DNA from: Cryptomeria japonica
Taxonomy: Eukaryota > Streptophyta > Pinopsida > Cupressales > Cupressaceae
Direction: 5' to 3'
Length of the DNA: 64,000 nt
Assembly: GCF_030272615.1 (NCBI RefSeq)
Contig: NC_081406.1
Location: 138,367,361-138,431,360 of the forward strand
The notes under the pieces: model-generated
Database searches by the model: none
Told to the model about the DNA's origin: nothing
The model's input: the letters and a program-made list of their open reading frames with translations, nothing else
Position numbers and translations under genes: made by a program
Shown here: positions 1-12,600 of the stretch, piece by piece
Layout of the letters: each line of letters begins with the position of its first letter
Position numbering within the stretch: position 1 is the first letter of the stretch

Positions 1-1596
1 TTTAAATTTCATAAATAATCAGATTTGAAATAATTAATCCAAATTAGACAATCCACAAGTTCAATGATAGAATTAAAAATTAGGGTTTTTGTGAATTTAA
101 CCTCTAAATTTTTGTGATTCAATTGAAAATAAAACTTGTAAATGTAAATTTGAATTTGAAAATGGATAAACACTCAGATCTAAGAACATAAATAAGAAAT
201 TAAGGTGTGATATGTAGGGTTCATCGAAAGGTAATATGGTGAAAACTCAGGGTTTCACCCATTAATGTAGTAAAAAATAATTTTTGCTCAGGGACCATTA
301 CATTAGGGAAAGAAAGAATTTGATAGATCTAAGCCTAATAGGCCAAGATTATGATCATTTTCTAAGGGTTTTGAATGCACCTCTTCTTTCCCTTTGAATT
401 GATTTGATTTGATTAATAATGTTGAAATTAAAATGAATGTGTATAAATTGAAGTAAATATGCATAAACAGTGAGGTAGTCATTAAACAGAGCCATAAACC
501 TGGATCTAAGTAATATGTGAGTGTTTGGATCTATTCCTAGAAGGTCGTCCTAAATTATCAGGACCAGAATGCCTGTCACTCTAGTCCTTTGAACTTTTTG
601 CTATCCAAAAGCGAATTTGTTCATCTCTACAAATAATGTTGATTCTAAAAGTTACAGATATGTACCTGTTCCTACACACAATGGAGAAGGGAATATGGTT
701 GGTAATAAGGGTTTGCCTTAGGTCAAACATCGGTTTTGAAATTAACCATGAAATAGAATTGAAATGTAAAAGAAGTACTGTAATGAAAATGATTTCCTTT
801 TGAGGGAAATGTTGAAAATCTTTGAAACACTAATGATATACCTTTTAATGAAGTTTTGTTTGTCTTCACAAGGAATTAGGGTTTCATGTGGATAGTATTC
901 ATAAATAATATAACATGAATGTCATCTCCAATTCTTGAATCTTGACTTTAATTTTGCTCCAATGCTTGAAAGAAGATTGATTGCTTTCTCACTTGATGTA
1001 ATTAAGGTCTTGAATTCAAATTGTGAAAGATTGATATGAATTTATGATGTCAAAATGAGAGGGGTAGACCTCCTTTTATACATGCTAGTCAAAAACTAAA
1101 TTAATTTTCTGACATGAGCCAACATGGGATCTAGGTTCTCGCTCAAATCATGTTACAATTATGAGACCCCAAAATGGGCCCTTTTGAAGAGGACTAGGGC
1201 ACAAGGTGCTCTGGTCCTATACATCAGAGGCCCAAGATCTTGGGGAAGGAAGTGAAAATCATGAAAATTTGAGTGAAATACATTGTGTGAGAAGAATCAA
1301 AACTTTAATTAGGCTTTAAGGGATGAATGCTAATGTGAAGGCCCAAGTGAGAACGAAAATGTAAGGGAGTGCAATTTAGGACACTACAATTAGTTGTAGA
1401 TATACTTTTTAATTACGGTAAAAATGGGTTTTGAAGGGACCCAAAACCCTTTAACAACTAGTCTTAAACCAAGATTAAAATTGAAGAGTACAAACACATA
1501 TCAGAAAAGCTGCCCAAAATATGACCATAAAACCGACAGCCAAAAGACAACAAAAAAATAGAAGACAAGAAAAAACACGAAAGATAGCATAAGAGA
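1..1596. other. Repeat-like non-coding DNA, no gene recognised
   Basis: AT-rich sequence with no reading frame I can relate to a protein family. It leads into the 3' end of the decayed minus-strand frame that starts at 1597, so part of it (about 1390-1596) is probably that element's 3' non-coding sequence. No LTR ends, terminal repeats or RNA genes were recognised. Confidence 0.5.
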
Positions 1597-3165
1597 CTAA
1601 ACCAAATTCTTTGGGGTGTTTGCAATCTCTCCCTCAAGATGAATCATATTTAGCACCACCTTCTTAAGGTCATGAAGGTCTTGTAGAGGCTTTTTATCCT
1701 TTCTCTTCAAATTTGCTCTTGTTCTCTTGCTAGGGCCTGACGATTCTTCTTAACCCTTATCTTTATCCACATCCAGCTACACTACCTGAATACCTTGATT
1801 CACATGAACTCCAAGTTGAGTACCATAGTATTCATGCTTTTAGCAGTGGATTTTTACAACTTTGTGGCTCAAATTCATGATAGTGTGGAGAGAACCCTTA
1901 ATGTTATTCAACTTTTCCTCAATACCAAATACTTTCCATTAGTAATCCTTCTTCAAATCCTCAATGGCCTCAATAGTCTTTTTCATACAATTTGCCATCA
2001 AATTTTTCTCTTCTTCGGTCCAGGTTAGTTTAACAAAAGAGTCCCTACTATTACCTATGCTAGATGCCTCCATCGCCTCAACTTTACTTCTTGTTTCCCT
2101 TTGTTTAAATCGTAATTCCTTAATTTCATGAAAGACCCATTTGAAAAGACTGAAGAAATCAATAGCACTATATTTCGCCATACCCATAACATCAGTTAAC
2201 TACTCTCAATTAGGTTGATCAAGTGATGGGAATCAACATTCAACTCCAAAGGGGATGAGGATCTATCTTGACCATGAGAAGCGAGGTGAGGAGAAAGAGA
2301 GCCACTCGAATCAAGAGATAAGACAACATTATTCTTTCCCGCCCCACACGAAGGGTCACCCATCTCCACAACTTTCCCCTTACCCATCCTAGAAATTTCC
2401 TTCCTCCCCATGGCTTTATTTCTCTTATCATCAGGGGGAGGTGAGAAATAAATCCTCATGTTCTTCAATTTTCCTAAACCATTCATGGGGGAAGCAAAAT
2501 TATCCTTCCCCTTCCCCTTACCTTCCCCCCAAAGAGAGATTTTTTGGTGGGTTTAGGAGATTTTTTAGTATTCTTAGGGGTAACATAATCTTCCTCCTCT
2601 ATTTCAGTATCGCAATCCTCCTCCTCATAACCACTAGAGTTTGTCTCATCCTCTCGCAATCCTCCTCCTCATAACCACTAGATTTTGTCTCATCCTTCTC
2701 CAAAACAAGGATAAAATTGGAAGGAGCGAGCAAATATTTAACATAATCATGAATTAAGACAAGAAGACCTTCATGTAGAACCAGATTTTTAACAGGGTTC
2801 TTCTTGTGGTCCTTGATGTTGGAGTAAGGGAAGATAGAAAGAAAAATAGGAAGGAAACCCTCACCTGATACTTGAAATGATTGAGAAGCACAAAGTGATG
2901 GCCAAAGGCTTTGGTAAAATGCCTATCTAATGTGATATATTCCATCAAAACTTTCAGAAGCTCCCTCTAGATCAACTTAATATGCGATGTGTCATAGCTT
3001 CCCTATGGGGACCTAACTAGTTTCTCTCTTTCCTTCTCTAATTTAGGAAATTTATTCACAATTAGCTTAAAGTATTTTCTATTTCTATAAATTTTCATCC
3101 CCTCCATAGACAAGCCTATTACCTCCGAGATAAGCTTCTCATCAACCATCACATTTTTCAGGGTT
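1597..3165 (-). pseudogene. Decayed retroelement-associated ORF of unknown function
   Basis: On the minus strand a protein-like reading can be followed from about 3165 to a TAG at 1597-1599, with several frame changes and stops. Near the start it reads VMVDEKLISEVIGLSMEG, then a conserved-looking stretch with MEYITLDRHFTKAFGHHF and VLLNHFKYQ. This is followed by a hydrophobic stretch and a charged, lysine/glutamate-rich C-terminal part (TWTEEEKNLMANCMKKT) that could be a coiled coil. No catalytic motif is visible and I do not recognise a named domain. The block LDRHFTKAFGHHFVLLNHF looks like real protein, not chance, because it is compositionally balanced and uninterrupted. The setting suggests an accessory ORF of a plant retroelement. 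That is inference; it is certainly not an intact gene. Confidence 0.45.
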
Positions 3166-5076
3166 TTTCATGAATGAAATTTGGATTTTACTGACGCTGA
3201 CGCTAACCCTAGTTTGTCTTATGTCTGCCTGAGATTATTTACAGCCTAACTGGTTTTTTGCAGAATGCTTATCAAATAATAACATCAGTTGAACATACGC
3301 CTGTCAGAGAATAAAAAACAAAATGAATACTAATGCATTGTTCTTGCAGGTTGCCTAAAAAGAATCAACCAAACATCATGTATTCTTTAAAGTTCATTTT
3401 TTTAGGCACTTAAATTGCTATCTGGTTAAAGAACAAAATCTCTCTTTTGTGCTTGAAGAAAAATCTGAGAGGTGGGAGAGTATGCTCTTGTCTTTTACAG
3501 ATAATCAGAAATCTAGACCCTTTAGGCTTTTTCTAAATTTGAGATTTGTGTACCTTTAGCGGGCATGTCACAGTGGGAAAAAGTAATCACCCTGTGAGAA
3601 CGACCGAAGTGAGTACAGCTGGACCCGAGCATTCCAACTCACTATAATAAATAGGCCTTTGATGATTAAAGTCTCAGAGGACGAGATTATTTGAGTTTTC
3701 TCTTTGAGATCTCTCATATTGAACATTTTGTAGGGCCTCACGGTCTCAATCACATTTACGTGACTACAACTTGTTTCGATACCTTCTCGGGCTATAGGCC
3801 TCAATCATGCTTGCGTGACTTCAAGGGGTAATTTCGAATGAAATTCCTGACTAAGAACTATAAGATAGAGGCTACCCGATTCACCTCCAAAAGGGGGATA
3901 ATCTTTGTGCAAGAGAGATAGTAACTCTCCCAAGACACTTGTCATATCGTGCCCCCATTAGAGTTTGGAGTCTACTAATACGACATTGAGAATCCATTGC
4001 ATGAGACTCAGCGGCCATATTTTGATTAGCTATTGGGTGTGTACCTAAGTCAACAAGCAAAGATTTTCTTCTCTAAGCCAACTTTTGTAGGGTTAGCGTG
4101 TTGTGATTGAAATTCATTATACATCTTGCGTGTTTACTGTGTTTTCATCCCTGAAACTGAAACTGAAATACTGAAACTGGAGAAAACAAATCAAAAACAT
4201 CAAAAACTCAGTGAATCAAAACTCTGTCCATGTCTGAAACTAGTCTTTGTTAGTCATCGAAACTCTATCTGTCAGAATCTCGTCTATGTCCAGTACCTTG
4301 TCGTACGAGTCTGCTGAATTATCATCCTACTACATACGTATTGTCGTACGAGACTTCCTTGATCTTATTAGTTTGTCATCTGGCTCTGTAAAAAATATCG
4401 TATGAAACTGCACAATTGTCGTCTAGTCCTTTGCATATTGTCGTACGAATACAAATCATACTCAGTAGATTTTCGTCTGGAGGCCACCAAACTATCATAC
4501 GAGCTTAGGCAACAACTCTTACGATGAATTATCCTTATCGTTCATGAGTTGCTAAACTGTCGTCTGGTTCTGTATACTCTGTCATATGAATTCTTGATTT
4601 TGTCAGTCCAAGACAGCAAAAATTGCCTAAATCAGTCTACAGCGAGCATAAAACTGGTTATCATAATCCTGAGCATAAACAATCTTGATAGTGTACCCCT
4701 GTCGCTGTGTTGCACAATTTTGTCAATCATCTCTTAGCTAGTTAAATCAACTACTTATCAAACCTAAGTTGTTTAGACCATGTCTTACACAGGATAGATC
4801 TTTCCTAAAACTAGACTAAATCTTAGTTACTTCTCTCAATCACTATGTTAAACGAACAACTAGCTGCAATTTGATCTTGACATCTGCATTACTCCTAGCT
4901 CTAAGTCCCATCGGTTGTAAATGCCTGCTCAAACCAGAAGTTCTCACCAGAAAGATAAAAAAGGCAAAGGACCATCCTTTTCATCAAACTACACTCCATT
5001 CTTTGTATAAGAGCTCATCTCTAATAAGCCTTCATCGTCAAATCTACCAATTTTTGATCTACCCTTACCTCACACC
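3166..5076. other. Leader-like region upstream of gypsy gag
   Basis: No coding sequence is supported here. The stretch from about 3540 to 4090 reads like the untranslated leader of a gypsy element lying 5' of gag. A matching 5' LTR for the 3' LTR at 12601 was looked for and not seen, so the 5' end of the element is lost or too diverged. From 4297 the palindromic-motif cluster listed separately begins. Confidence 0.4.
4297..4580. repeat. Cluster of TCGTACGA-like palindromic motifs (5' cluster)
   Basis: About ten copies of a motif close to TTGTCGTACGAG occur every 25-50 bases, including variants TCGTCTGG, TCGTATGA, TCATACGA and TCATATGA. The core TCGTACGA is a perfect 8-bp palindrome. A second cluster of the same core lies at the far end of the gypsy internal region (11085-11330), so the two clusters bracket the coding part. 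Confidence 0.55.
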
Positions 5077-6795
5077 ATGTCTGGAGCAAGGCAAAAAAGA
5101 CAAGTTGCTAAACATGATACTTATGACAGCCTCAGCATCCATGCTACTGATAGTGATTCCTCATCGAGTGATTTTGAAGCCTCTCTAGACTTATCGAAAA
5201 CTAGTATAAATAAATGTCTAAACGATAAACATTTTCGAGAGATGATGAAGATCATCATGTCTAGAGAAAAGGAAGAACATTTTCTAGAGCTAGTAAAGCA
5301 AGGCGCCAAAATTCTTATTAATTATGACATTGAAACCCTCATCACTAAAGAAGAAGAGACACCTTTAGTACTGGTAAACAAATAATTGCAAGCATTACAG
5401 ACTGAAATCACAGAACTAAAAAACAAGGATAAATCATCAAAGCAATATTCTCTGGACACAATATGCCGGTTTCTATTTGACAAAAACCTTTACATGCCTC
5501 CATTTCCTTCAAGAGTGGAGATTCCTAAGTTTGACAAATGTGATAAAAATGCAGATCCTCAAGACCATGTTAGATGATTTTGTGCTCTATGTATGGAGTT
5601 CATGCACGAAAAAACATATCTCACGTGCCTTTTCCCGAGGAGTTTAGGAGGACAAGCTATGGAATGGTTTTCAAGCCTACCTATGGGAATCAAAACTTTT
5701 GAAGAATTAATCGAATTGTTTCTACAATAATACTCCTATAACATTCGTCATCTAGTCACTATGATCGAGCTTTGCAATACCAAACAGAAAACAAGAGAAC
5801 CATTTCTCACTTTTCTTCAACGTTGGAGAAAGATGTTGTCTAGATATTCAAGGCCTATTCCAGATTCTGGGAAGATGGATATTTTTGTCAATAACTTGAT
5901 CCCTGAATTGAAATATAGTATCCAAATGCAAGTGTAACCTCCATACAATTAAATGGTAGATAGTGCCCTCTGAATGGAAGATGTGCTTATAAAGAAAGGA
6001 GATATCTCGCTTTGGAAAGAAACATAGCAAGGTTCTAGTTCCAAAGAAAAGAACAAATATGGAAAATATGGAAAAGATAACAACAGAAACGTTGTTAATG
6101 ATGGAGTGGTAGATACTATTAAAGCAAAATCAAAATACACAATATTTAACCTGGCTAGCGGCACACAAGCACTCAAAATAGCTGAAACTGCAACAAAAAA
6201 TCCTCCAAAAAAATCAAAAGAATGGTTTAAAGAGAAACCTTGGCTTTCAAAACCTAAGTGTGACTTCACTCCTTTGGAAGAATCATATGAATCCGCTTTT
6301 AAAACGTTATTGGCAAATGATCTGATAACATTGTCAGACAACTCTAGGCCATATGATCCAGAAGTTAAGCCTAAATGGTGGAGGGAAAACGAATACTATG
6401 AATATCATCGAAAAAAGGGTCATACAACAAACAATTGCATGAAGCTCAAACATGAGATTCAAGACCTCATCGATGTTGGAAAGATTGTTGTTGGAAATCA
6501 TACGACTAATGTTGATCACAAAGCCTTTAAAGATCCATTACCTACTTATGAACAAGGTGATTCCTCAAAATCTAAGGGGGATGCCAAAGTCAAATACACT
6601 TACACTAACAATGACAATATGATCAACATGATTGAATCTTCCCAACCTGAATATTGCAATGTGATCATAATCAAAGACAAACAAAATAAGGCACAAACTA
6701 CAAATGTTGTGACCTGTGCCCAAAGGAAGGTTACTCTCCAAGGAGCTAGTTCCTCAACTCCTACTCAAACAACATCAAACCTACCAACTTCTTAA
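5077..6795 (+). pseudogene. gag: gypsy gag (capsid/nucleocapsid), broken
   Basis: Capsid-type protein of the gypsy element. MSGARQKRQVAKHD begins the frame at 5077. The conserved plant gag block FPSRVEIPKFDKCDKNADPQD lies at about 5506-5570, followed by matches to the WF..L and F..FLQRW.RMLS positions (5650-5860) in shifted frames. The last part (6106-6795) contains the nucleocapsid motif YYEYHRKKGHTTNNC near 6390-6440. There the first cysteine expected in the C-x-x-C/H knuckle is a tyrosine. Stops at 5383-5385, after VR at 5575-5577 and near 5730 and 5940 break the frame into at least four pieces. Function is lost; the identity is secure. Confidence 0.82.
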
Positions 6796-7361
6796 AATAC
6801 AGAATCAGATACAATCACAGCTAAATCTAAACAGCTGGCTTCATCATCCTCTCCTGGTTATAGCATTGTCGAACAATTGAAAAGAACGAACGCTCAAATC
6901 TCCATTTTTGAACTGCTTAAGATCTCTTATGCTTGTAGAGAGATCCTTGACAAATCTTTACTCACTACTAATGTCCCAAAAGATTTAGATGTCGATCGGT
7001 TTCAATCTATGGTGGGTCACCTGACTTCACCTCATTATCTCACTTTCTCCGAAGAAGATGACAACTCACTGAACCACACACATAACCAACCATTGCACAT
7101 CAAAGCTATGATCCATAAACACCAAGTCAAACATGTTTTAATAGATGGAGGCATTGGGTTAAATATTTGTACTTACAATCTACTAACACAACTAGGCTTT
7201 TCTGAAAATGCCATTGATCCAACAAAGAAAATAACAATCAAAGCTTGTGATGAAGAAGAAAGAACCTCTAAGGTCTAGTACTATTACCAATTAGGGTAGG
7301 ACCTGTGGAAAGAGATGTTATCTTTTAGGTTCTTGATCTTCCTCTTTCATACAACATCTTA
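6796..7361 (+). pseudogene. gypsy aspartic protease region
   Basis: This segment continues the gag-pol polyprotein after the stop at 6793-6795. It contains HQVKHVLIDGGIGLNICTYN at about 7120-7180. LIDGG occupies the place of the catalytic D-S/T-G of retroviral-type proteases and INICT-like residues follow as in plant gypsy elements. A TAG at 7276-7278 ends this frame. The usual LLGKPWIH segment follows in another frame from about 7350, so at least one frameshift separates the two halves of the protease. The enzyme would cut the polyprotein in the particle. This copy is broken. Confidence 0.7.
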
Positions 7362-8117
7362 TTGGGCAAGCCATGGATTCACAAAATGAAGGCAGTACCA
7401 TGTACATATCATCAATGCTTGAAATTTCCTTATAACGGAGTTGAAGTCAGTATTCCCGTTGATACAAGTTATACCTATAATACATTAACGCAAAGTATTG
7501 ATGCTTTTGTTCCTCATAATAGAGCAACCTATACAGTTGAAAGTTCAGAAACTCCGATGAAAGATTTAGAAAAGAAATTGAAAATCACAGATACTGGCAT
7601 GGACGGATACAAAATAGAACCTATACTTTCACTAATGTCGCTTCCTCCATCACTAAGACAGTCGGGAAAACCATCAGAGGTTACGAAGCCACAGACTTCA
7701 ACTCCAAATATCATTTATGATGGTCTTTTTGTACAGTCCTCTACTTCCCTTGTAGATGAAATAGAAGAGGATGATGTTCTCGAATGGTTTTTCAAAGAAT
7801 ATAGTAAAAACAAAGAAGTACGACATTGTGAAATTTCCTCGACAAAATATGGTCTAGGCTATAAGATGATTCAATGCATGGGATATTCAGGTATCGATCC
7901 ACTAGGCAAGCATCAAGAAGGTATCGTTGAACCTATTCAGCTACAAACTAAGTCTACAAATGATAAAGCTGGACTGGGATACAATCCAAGAAAGTCATCA
8001 GATCAGAAACATACTTCTCATCATCAGTCTAAGTGGAGGAGAAAGATACTACCTTCAACATCACAAGAAATCAATACTCAGCAAACTCAAGAAGAGTACG
8101 AAAATGAACAAGAATAA
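7362..8117 (+). pseudogene. gypsy pol segment with G-patch domain
   Basis: The segment opens with [20 protein letters not shown], the conserved end of the plant gypsy protease domain. It then carries a long Ser/Thr-rich linker and a glycine-rich block at about 7845-7975 with [20 protein letters not shown] and, further on, KAGLGYNP. The spacing of aromatic and glycine residues fits a G-patch, a nucleic-acid-binding domain known in the pol of some retroelements. The last part is polar and ends at a TAA at 8115-8117, after which the polyprotein continues in frame +. Role in the living element was probably RNA or DNA binding next to the protease; that is inference. Confidence 0.65.
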
Positions 8118-8852
8118 TTGGCAATCAAGAGAGAAGAAGCAGGTGGCAGTCAAGTTCCAATTATATCAATAATAACACAACAAGGAGTAGAAATCCCAAC
8201 AGACATGAGAGAAGAAATTGAAGGAATTAAAGAGTTGTTTGCACCACTGAACATTCCGGTCATATATACAGGTAGACAACAAATAGATGATTTAGAAACT
8301 GACTCGAATGAGTATGAATAGGGTCCAGATCATCTCTTAGATACATCTACTACAAAAACTTCTGAAGAATCTAGTGATATCACAGATGAAGCACAAGAGA
8401 TAATACGCTTAAAGTTGCAAAAGGAAATAGAGGGAATCAGACTAAAAAGACAAGAAGGCTATGAACAACAATTGAAAGAAGAAAGAACACAAGAAAATGT
8501 GTCACCTACTATATCTCCCTCTAATCAAATAGAACAAATTAGGTATGGAACTACACAAGAAGAATTAGAAGCTACAAAAGCAGGACCAGCCATTAGTCTA
8601 GAGGAAGTTGAATGGAAAAGACGTCAAATACTAATAGAGTCATCATGGTCTTGTCAACAGGTATGTCAAATACAAGTGATCAATGAACCAAATCATGAAG
8701 GAACTTGCAACATCAAATATGTAGGTATTGATATTATACATACTTTTACTAAATCACTTGAAGAAGAGTCAAAAAAATCATCTTATGACTCTGGTCACTC
8801 TGACATAAACTCTATTTATGACAATACCTATTCGACATCAAACTATGACTAA
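8118..8852 (+). pseudogene. gypsy polyprotein linker, charged and Glu/Lys-rich
   Basis: Two consecutive pieces (8118-8321 and 8415-8852) separated by a TAG at 8319-8321. They are hydrophilic, rich in E, Q and K (for example MQKEIEGIRLKRQEGYEQQ), and could form a coiled coil. No enzymatic motif is seen. Position between the G-patch segment and the reverse transcriptase shows they belong to the same polyprotein, where plant Tat-like elements often have long poorly conserved linkers. Confidence 0.55.
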
Positions 8853-8978
8853 CCTGTCATGAATGTTGAGATTCTATCTACTGACCTTGTTACTGTCGAA
8901 CCATGATATGTAGTCCAGTCTGGAGTAGAAAATGGTGCGAGGAGTAGGTCTGTTGGATCAAATCAACTAAATATTAAC

Positions 8979-10964
8979 ATGCACTTCGATAATCGTGTTG
9001 TAACTCTTCCTAGTCTCGAGACACTTACGCAAGGTAGTCTTCTGGAACTCAACTTGTCGGTCCGAAGTTATGATGATAATACTTTGAAATCTCTTGAACC
9101 TGTTCAAACTTTATCCTTGGTACATCCTGAACTGATTGCTTGTGCTCTTCACGACCAACCTTTGAATATACCTACTTTTGCCAATGACTACACATTAGCT
9201 TGCTATCTTAGTGCAGTTGAACCAATGGACTCTTCCACTAGTGAACAAAATGGGAACATGGCAGTAGCAAGTGTCAAGTATCTTAGTCACAAAAATCAAA
9301 AAAAGAAAAATAAGAGATCTGATGGCGAAAATCAGACTATGGCGGTGTCAGAATCAAAACTAGTAAAAATAAAAGATGTACCTAAGGGTGAAAACCTCTC
9401 AGAGGCACCTGTGGGTGAGATACTTGATATGTTGCCAAGTCACTTCCAAGAAAGGTCTTCAATATTGATTGAACCAACTCAACCAGTAAATATTGGAAGT
9501 CAAGAGACACCACATATCATCCATTTAGCTCACTCACTATCAGCGGAGGAGTTAAAAGATTTCAGCAACCTCTTTTTAGAAAAGAAGATCAACTTTGCGT
9601 GGACATACTTCGATATGCTAGGCCTAGATCTTGATCTCATCATGCATCATCTCTCTATTACACCAGGAGTTAAAACAGTCAAGAGAAAACTCCGTAAGAT
9701 GCATCCTCATGTGGCAGTGCTAGTCAAGGCTGAACTCAAAAAATTGCTAAAAGATGGATTTATCAGAGCTATAGACTATGCAGAATGGATATCAAACATA
9801 ATACTTGTATAAAATGCAAACAAATCTATTAGGGTTTGCACAGACTTCGGGGATCTCAACAAAGCATGTCCGAAAGATGATTTTCCATTGCCCAACATTG
9901 ATATGATAGTGGATATGATTGTTGGATATGAGATGTACTCATTAATGGATGGATTCTCTGGTAATAATCAGATCAAGATAGCTCCTGAGGATCAAGAAAA
10001 GACAACCTTCACCTGTGCATGGGGAACCTTCTACCGGAACGTCATGCCATTTGGACTAAAGAATGCAGGAGCAACTTACCAAAGAGCAGTAACCACCATC
10101 TTCCATGATACGATGCACAAAAACATGGAAGATTATGTTGATGACACCCTAGTAAAGACCATGAAGAGACCCACACATATCCAAGAACTAGGCCTCATAT
10201 TGGATAGAATGGAAAGATTCAAGCTCCGACTAAATCCTAAAAAGTGTGCATTCGGAGTGACATCAGGGAAATTGATTGGTTACATTATTTCAAAGAAAGG
10301 AATTGAGGTTGATCTTGAGAAGGTCCAAGCCATAATGGAAATGCCACCTCCAAAGAATATCAGTCAAATGAGAAGTTTACAAGGATGTCTCCAATCAATA
10401 AGATGCTTTATATCTCAGCTAGCAGACAAAGCTCAACCCTTCACAAAAGTATTAAGGAAAGGAGTAACATACAATTGGGATGAGGAATGTGAGCAACATT
10501 TAAAACAAATCAAGGACTATCTTTCTAATCCACCTATATTGATGCCACCAATTTCAGGTAAACCATTGATTTTATACATATCAGCTATTGATACATCACT
10601 AGGGGCACTTCTGGCACAACAGGATGAAAATAAAAAAGAACTAGCTATATATTATATCAGCAGGACCTTGGTGTCCTATGAGATGAACTATACTATCATA
10701 GAAAAGGCCTGTTTGACATTAGTCTTTGCATCATAGAAATTAAGACACTACATGTTAGCACATTCTATTAAGCTGATGGCTAAGATTGATCCACTCAAAT
10801 ACCTTCTGAGCAAAGCAACACTTACAGAAAGATTTGCTAAATGGGTCATGGTTCTTACAGAATTTTATATTAAATATGTAGAAGGCAAAGCCATCAAAGG
10901 ACAGGTCATTGCAGATCAACTCGTTGATGCTCCACTTGAAGACAATCAACCTTTGCACATATGA
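8979..10964 (+). pseudogene. pol: gypsy reverse transcriptase and RNase H
   Basis: The polymerase part of the element. The RT starts near 9630 and includes RVCTDFGDLNKACPKDDFPLP (from about 9834), the MDGFSG block, the VMPFGLKNAGATYQR block, and the catalytic YVDD box as EDYVDDTLVK (about 10130). RNase H follows with LYISAIDTSLGALLAQQ and YTIIEKAC, which keep an Asp and Glu at expected active-site positions. The tether KLRHYM, DPLKYLLS and KAIKGQVIADQL extends to 10964. Breaks: TAA at 9810-9812 just before the NANKSIRVCTDF block, and TAG at 10734-10736. The catalytic residues survive better than the frame does. The second RNase H and integrase that should follow are missing. Confidence 0.88.
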
Positions 10965-11084
10965 ATTATCAGCAAGTAATCCAAATTGCGCTAAAAATAT
11001 GTTAAAAATACTCGCAAAGCCAAATACATAAAATGCCAAATAAAAAATTCATGTTTAGAAACTCAAAAATGCTTGTTGTTTTTC

Positions 11085-11330
11085 ATACGAGTTTTCACAG
11101 ACAGGCAAAAACTCGTACAAATAAGGATTACAGTCTGCATGATAAATTATCCCCATACGATACCACATTATACATTGCACGATATAATGGGCCCTCGAGA
11201 ACAATCTCGTATGAGACATGGGACGACATCAGACGAAAAACCCTAAATGCCCATACGACAAAACACTAAAGGGAAAATTTGTCGTACGAGAAACGATGTC
11301 TCAGTGCACGACAAAACGAGGCACATGACT
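11085..11330. repeat. Cluster of TCGTACGA-like motifs (3' cluster)
   Basis: Repeated CATACGAG, CTCGTACAA, CATACGAT, CTCGTATGAG, CATACGACA and GTCGTACGAG motifs every 25-45 bases. They share the palindromic core seen at 4297-4580. The cluster lies 3' of the last RNase H codons and is not coding in any frame I can support. Confidence 0.55.
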
Positions 11331-12039
11331 TTGAACGAAACTAAAATGCAAAAAAAACAACAAAAAATTAAAATTCGAGAAATGCATAGGCTTAAGATGG
11401 ATCACTTACCGCTGGGTCGTAGTTCCGTGGTCGATTATGTTGTCTTTGGCGCTCAAATTGACGCTCCTGGATCGGAATAGCCATTTTTCTTCGCAAAGGG
11501 CTTTTCAAATTTCAAACTGTGGAAGGTTAAAATGAATTGAAAATGACACATGAACCCCTTATATAGCCCAAAACCCTAATTTTCCAACTTGCTCTGATGG
11601 ATGTCAAACTTGTACCCTAAGCTAAATTGATTGTCCCGAGTCCATTTTCGAGATCGAAATCAAAATTCGAGATCATCCTCCTAGTCAAAATTTCACAACT
11701 GAGACCACTTAGCGCTTTCATCAAATGCTCATTCTTTTCTTCAATTGCGCTCAATTTTTCATCAATCAACGCTAAATCTTCAAATGACCCTCTGAATCAT
11801 TCTTTGTGCTCAAATAATTAATCTCTTAATCTTTTTATCAAAATTGCTTAAAATCACTACACAAACTATGGATCTTTCGATTTCGCTCCCAAGGGGGCAT
11901 ACTCATGACATCATCATCATCTGTAATCACATCCTCAAAGTCAAGAATTTCTTTCAAAATTTTCAAGTCAAGCAGCTAATCTTTACAGAACATTAAACAA
12001 GACCTTATTGTCGGGGGCATCTCAAATTCATCGCTTCAT

Positions 12040-12570
12040 ATCAAGTTGAGATTTCTTCATCATCAGAATCAAATCACTCTTTAGGGGCATATAAGTTTCA
12101 ATGTGTCTTCATCTGAATCAGTCTCTTAACGTTAATCAGTTTCATCATTTTTCATCAAGTTGATTATTTGTTTAAACTCAATCAAGGGTTTAAAGAGTAT
12201 CTTTTATCGCACACTCAATCTAAATAGGTGTTCAGTTTCATCGCATCAAATCAAGATGGACAGTTTATCTTCGCTCATCGTGTCTTGATCCATCAAGTTC
12301 AAGATTGGTTTTATCTTCGCTCACTGTGTCTAGTTCAATCAAGTCCTAGATCAGTAAGATTCGCTTCTTGATCCATTAAGTTCAAGTTCGGTATCTTTGC
12401 TCTTCATCAGTCCTAGTTCAATCAAGTTTGGGATCAGTGTCGCTTTAATCAAATCTGTTTAATTTCATCGCTTCAAATCAAGCTAAACATCTTGCTCTTC
12501 ATCGGTTTGTGATCCATCAAGTTTAGAACTGATATCTATTTGACATCAACTATTCTTTGAACCAATGCGT
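12040..12570. repeat. Degenerate tandem repeat in gypsy 3' untranslated region
   Basis: Loosely periodic units of about 60-80 bases built from TTTCATCGC, TCAAATCAAG, CTTCGCTCAT and CCATCAAGTT words. They lie directly upstream of the polypurine tract. Tandem repeats in this position are a known habit of Tat/Ogre-type gypsy elements. The exact unit and number of copies cannot be set by eye. The rest of 10965-12600 holds nothing else I can recognise. Confidence 0.5.
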
Positions 12571-12584
12571 TGCTTGCACATTAA

Positions 12585-12600
12585 TTCAAAGAGGGGCAAA
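12585..12600 (+). promoter_or_regulatory. Polypurine tract of gypsy element
   Basis: The purine-rich run CAAAGAGGGGCAAA ends exactly at the first base of the TGTAATACCC sequence taken as the 3' LTR. This is the expected primer site for plus-strand DNA synthesis and fixes element orientation as plus. Confidence 0.8.

Noticed and set aside
3540-4100. 5' LTR of the gypsy element whose 3' LTR starts at 12601
   Set aside because: No sequence match with 12601-13590 could be seen, so it is described only as leader-like.
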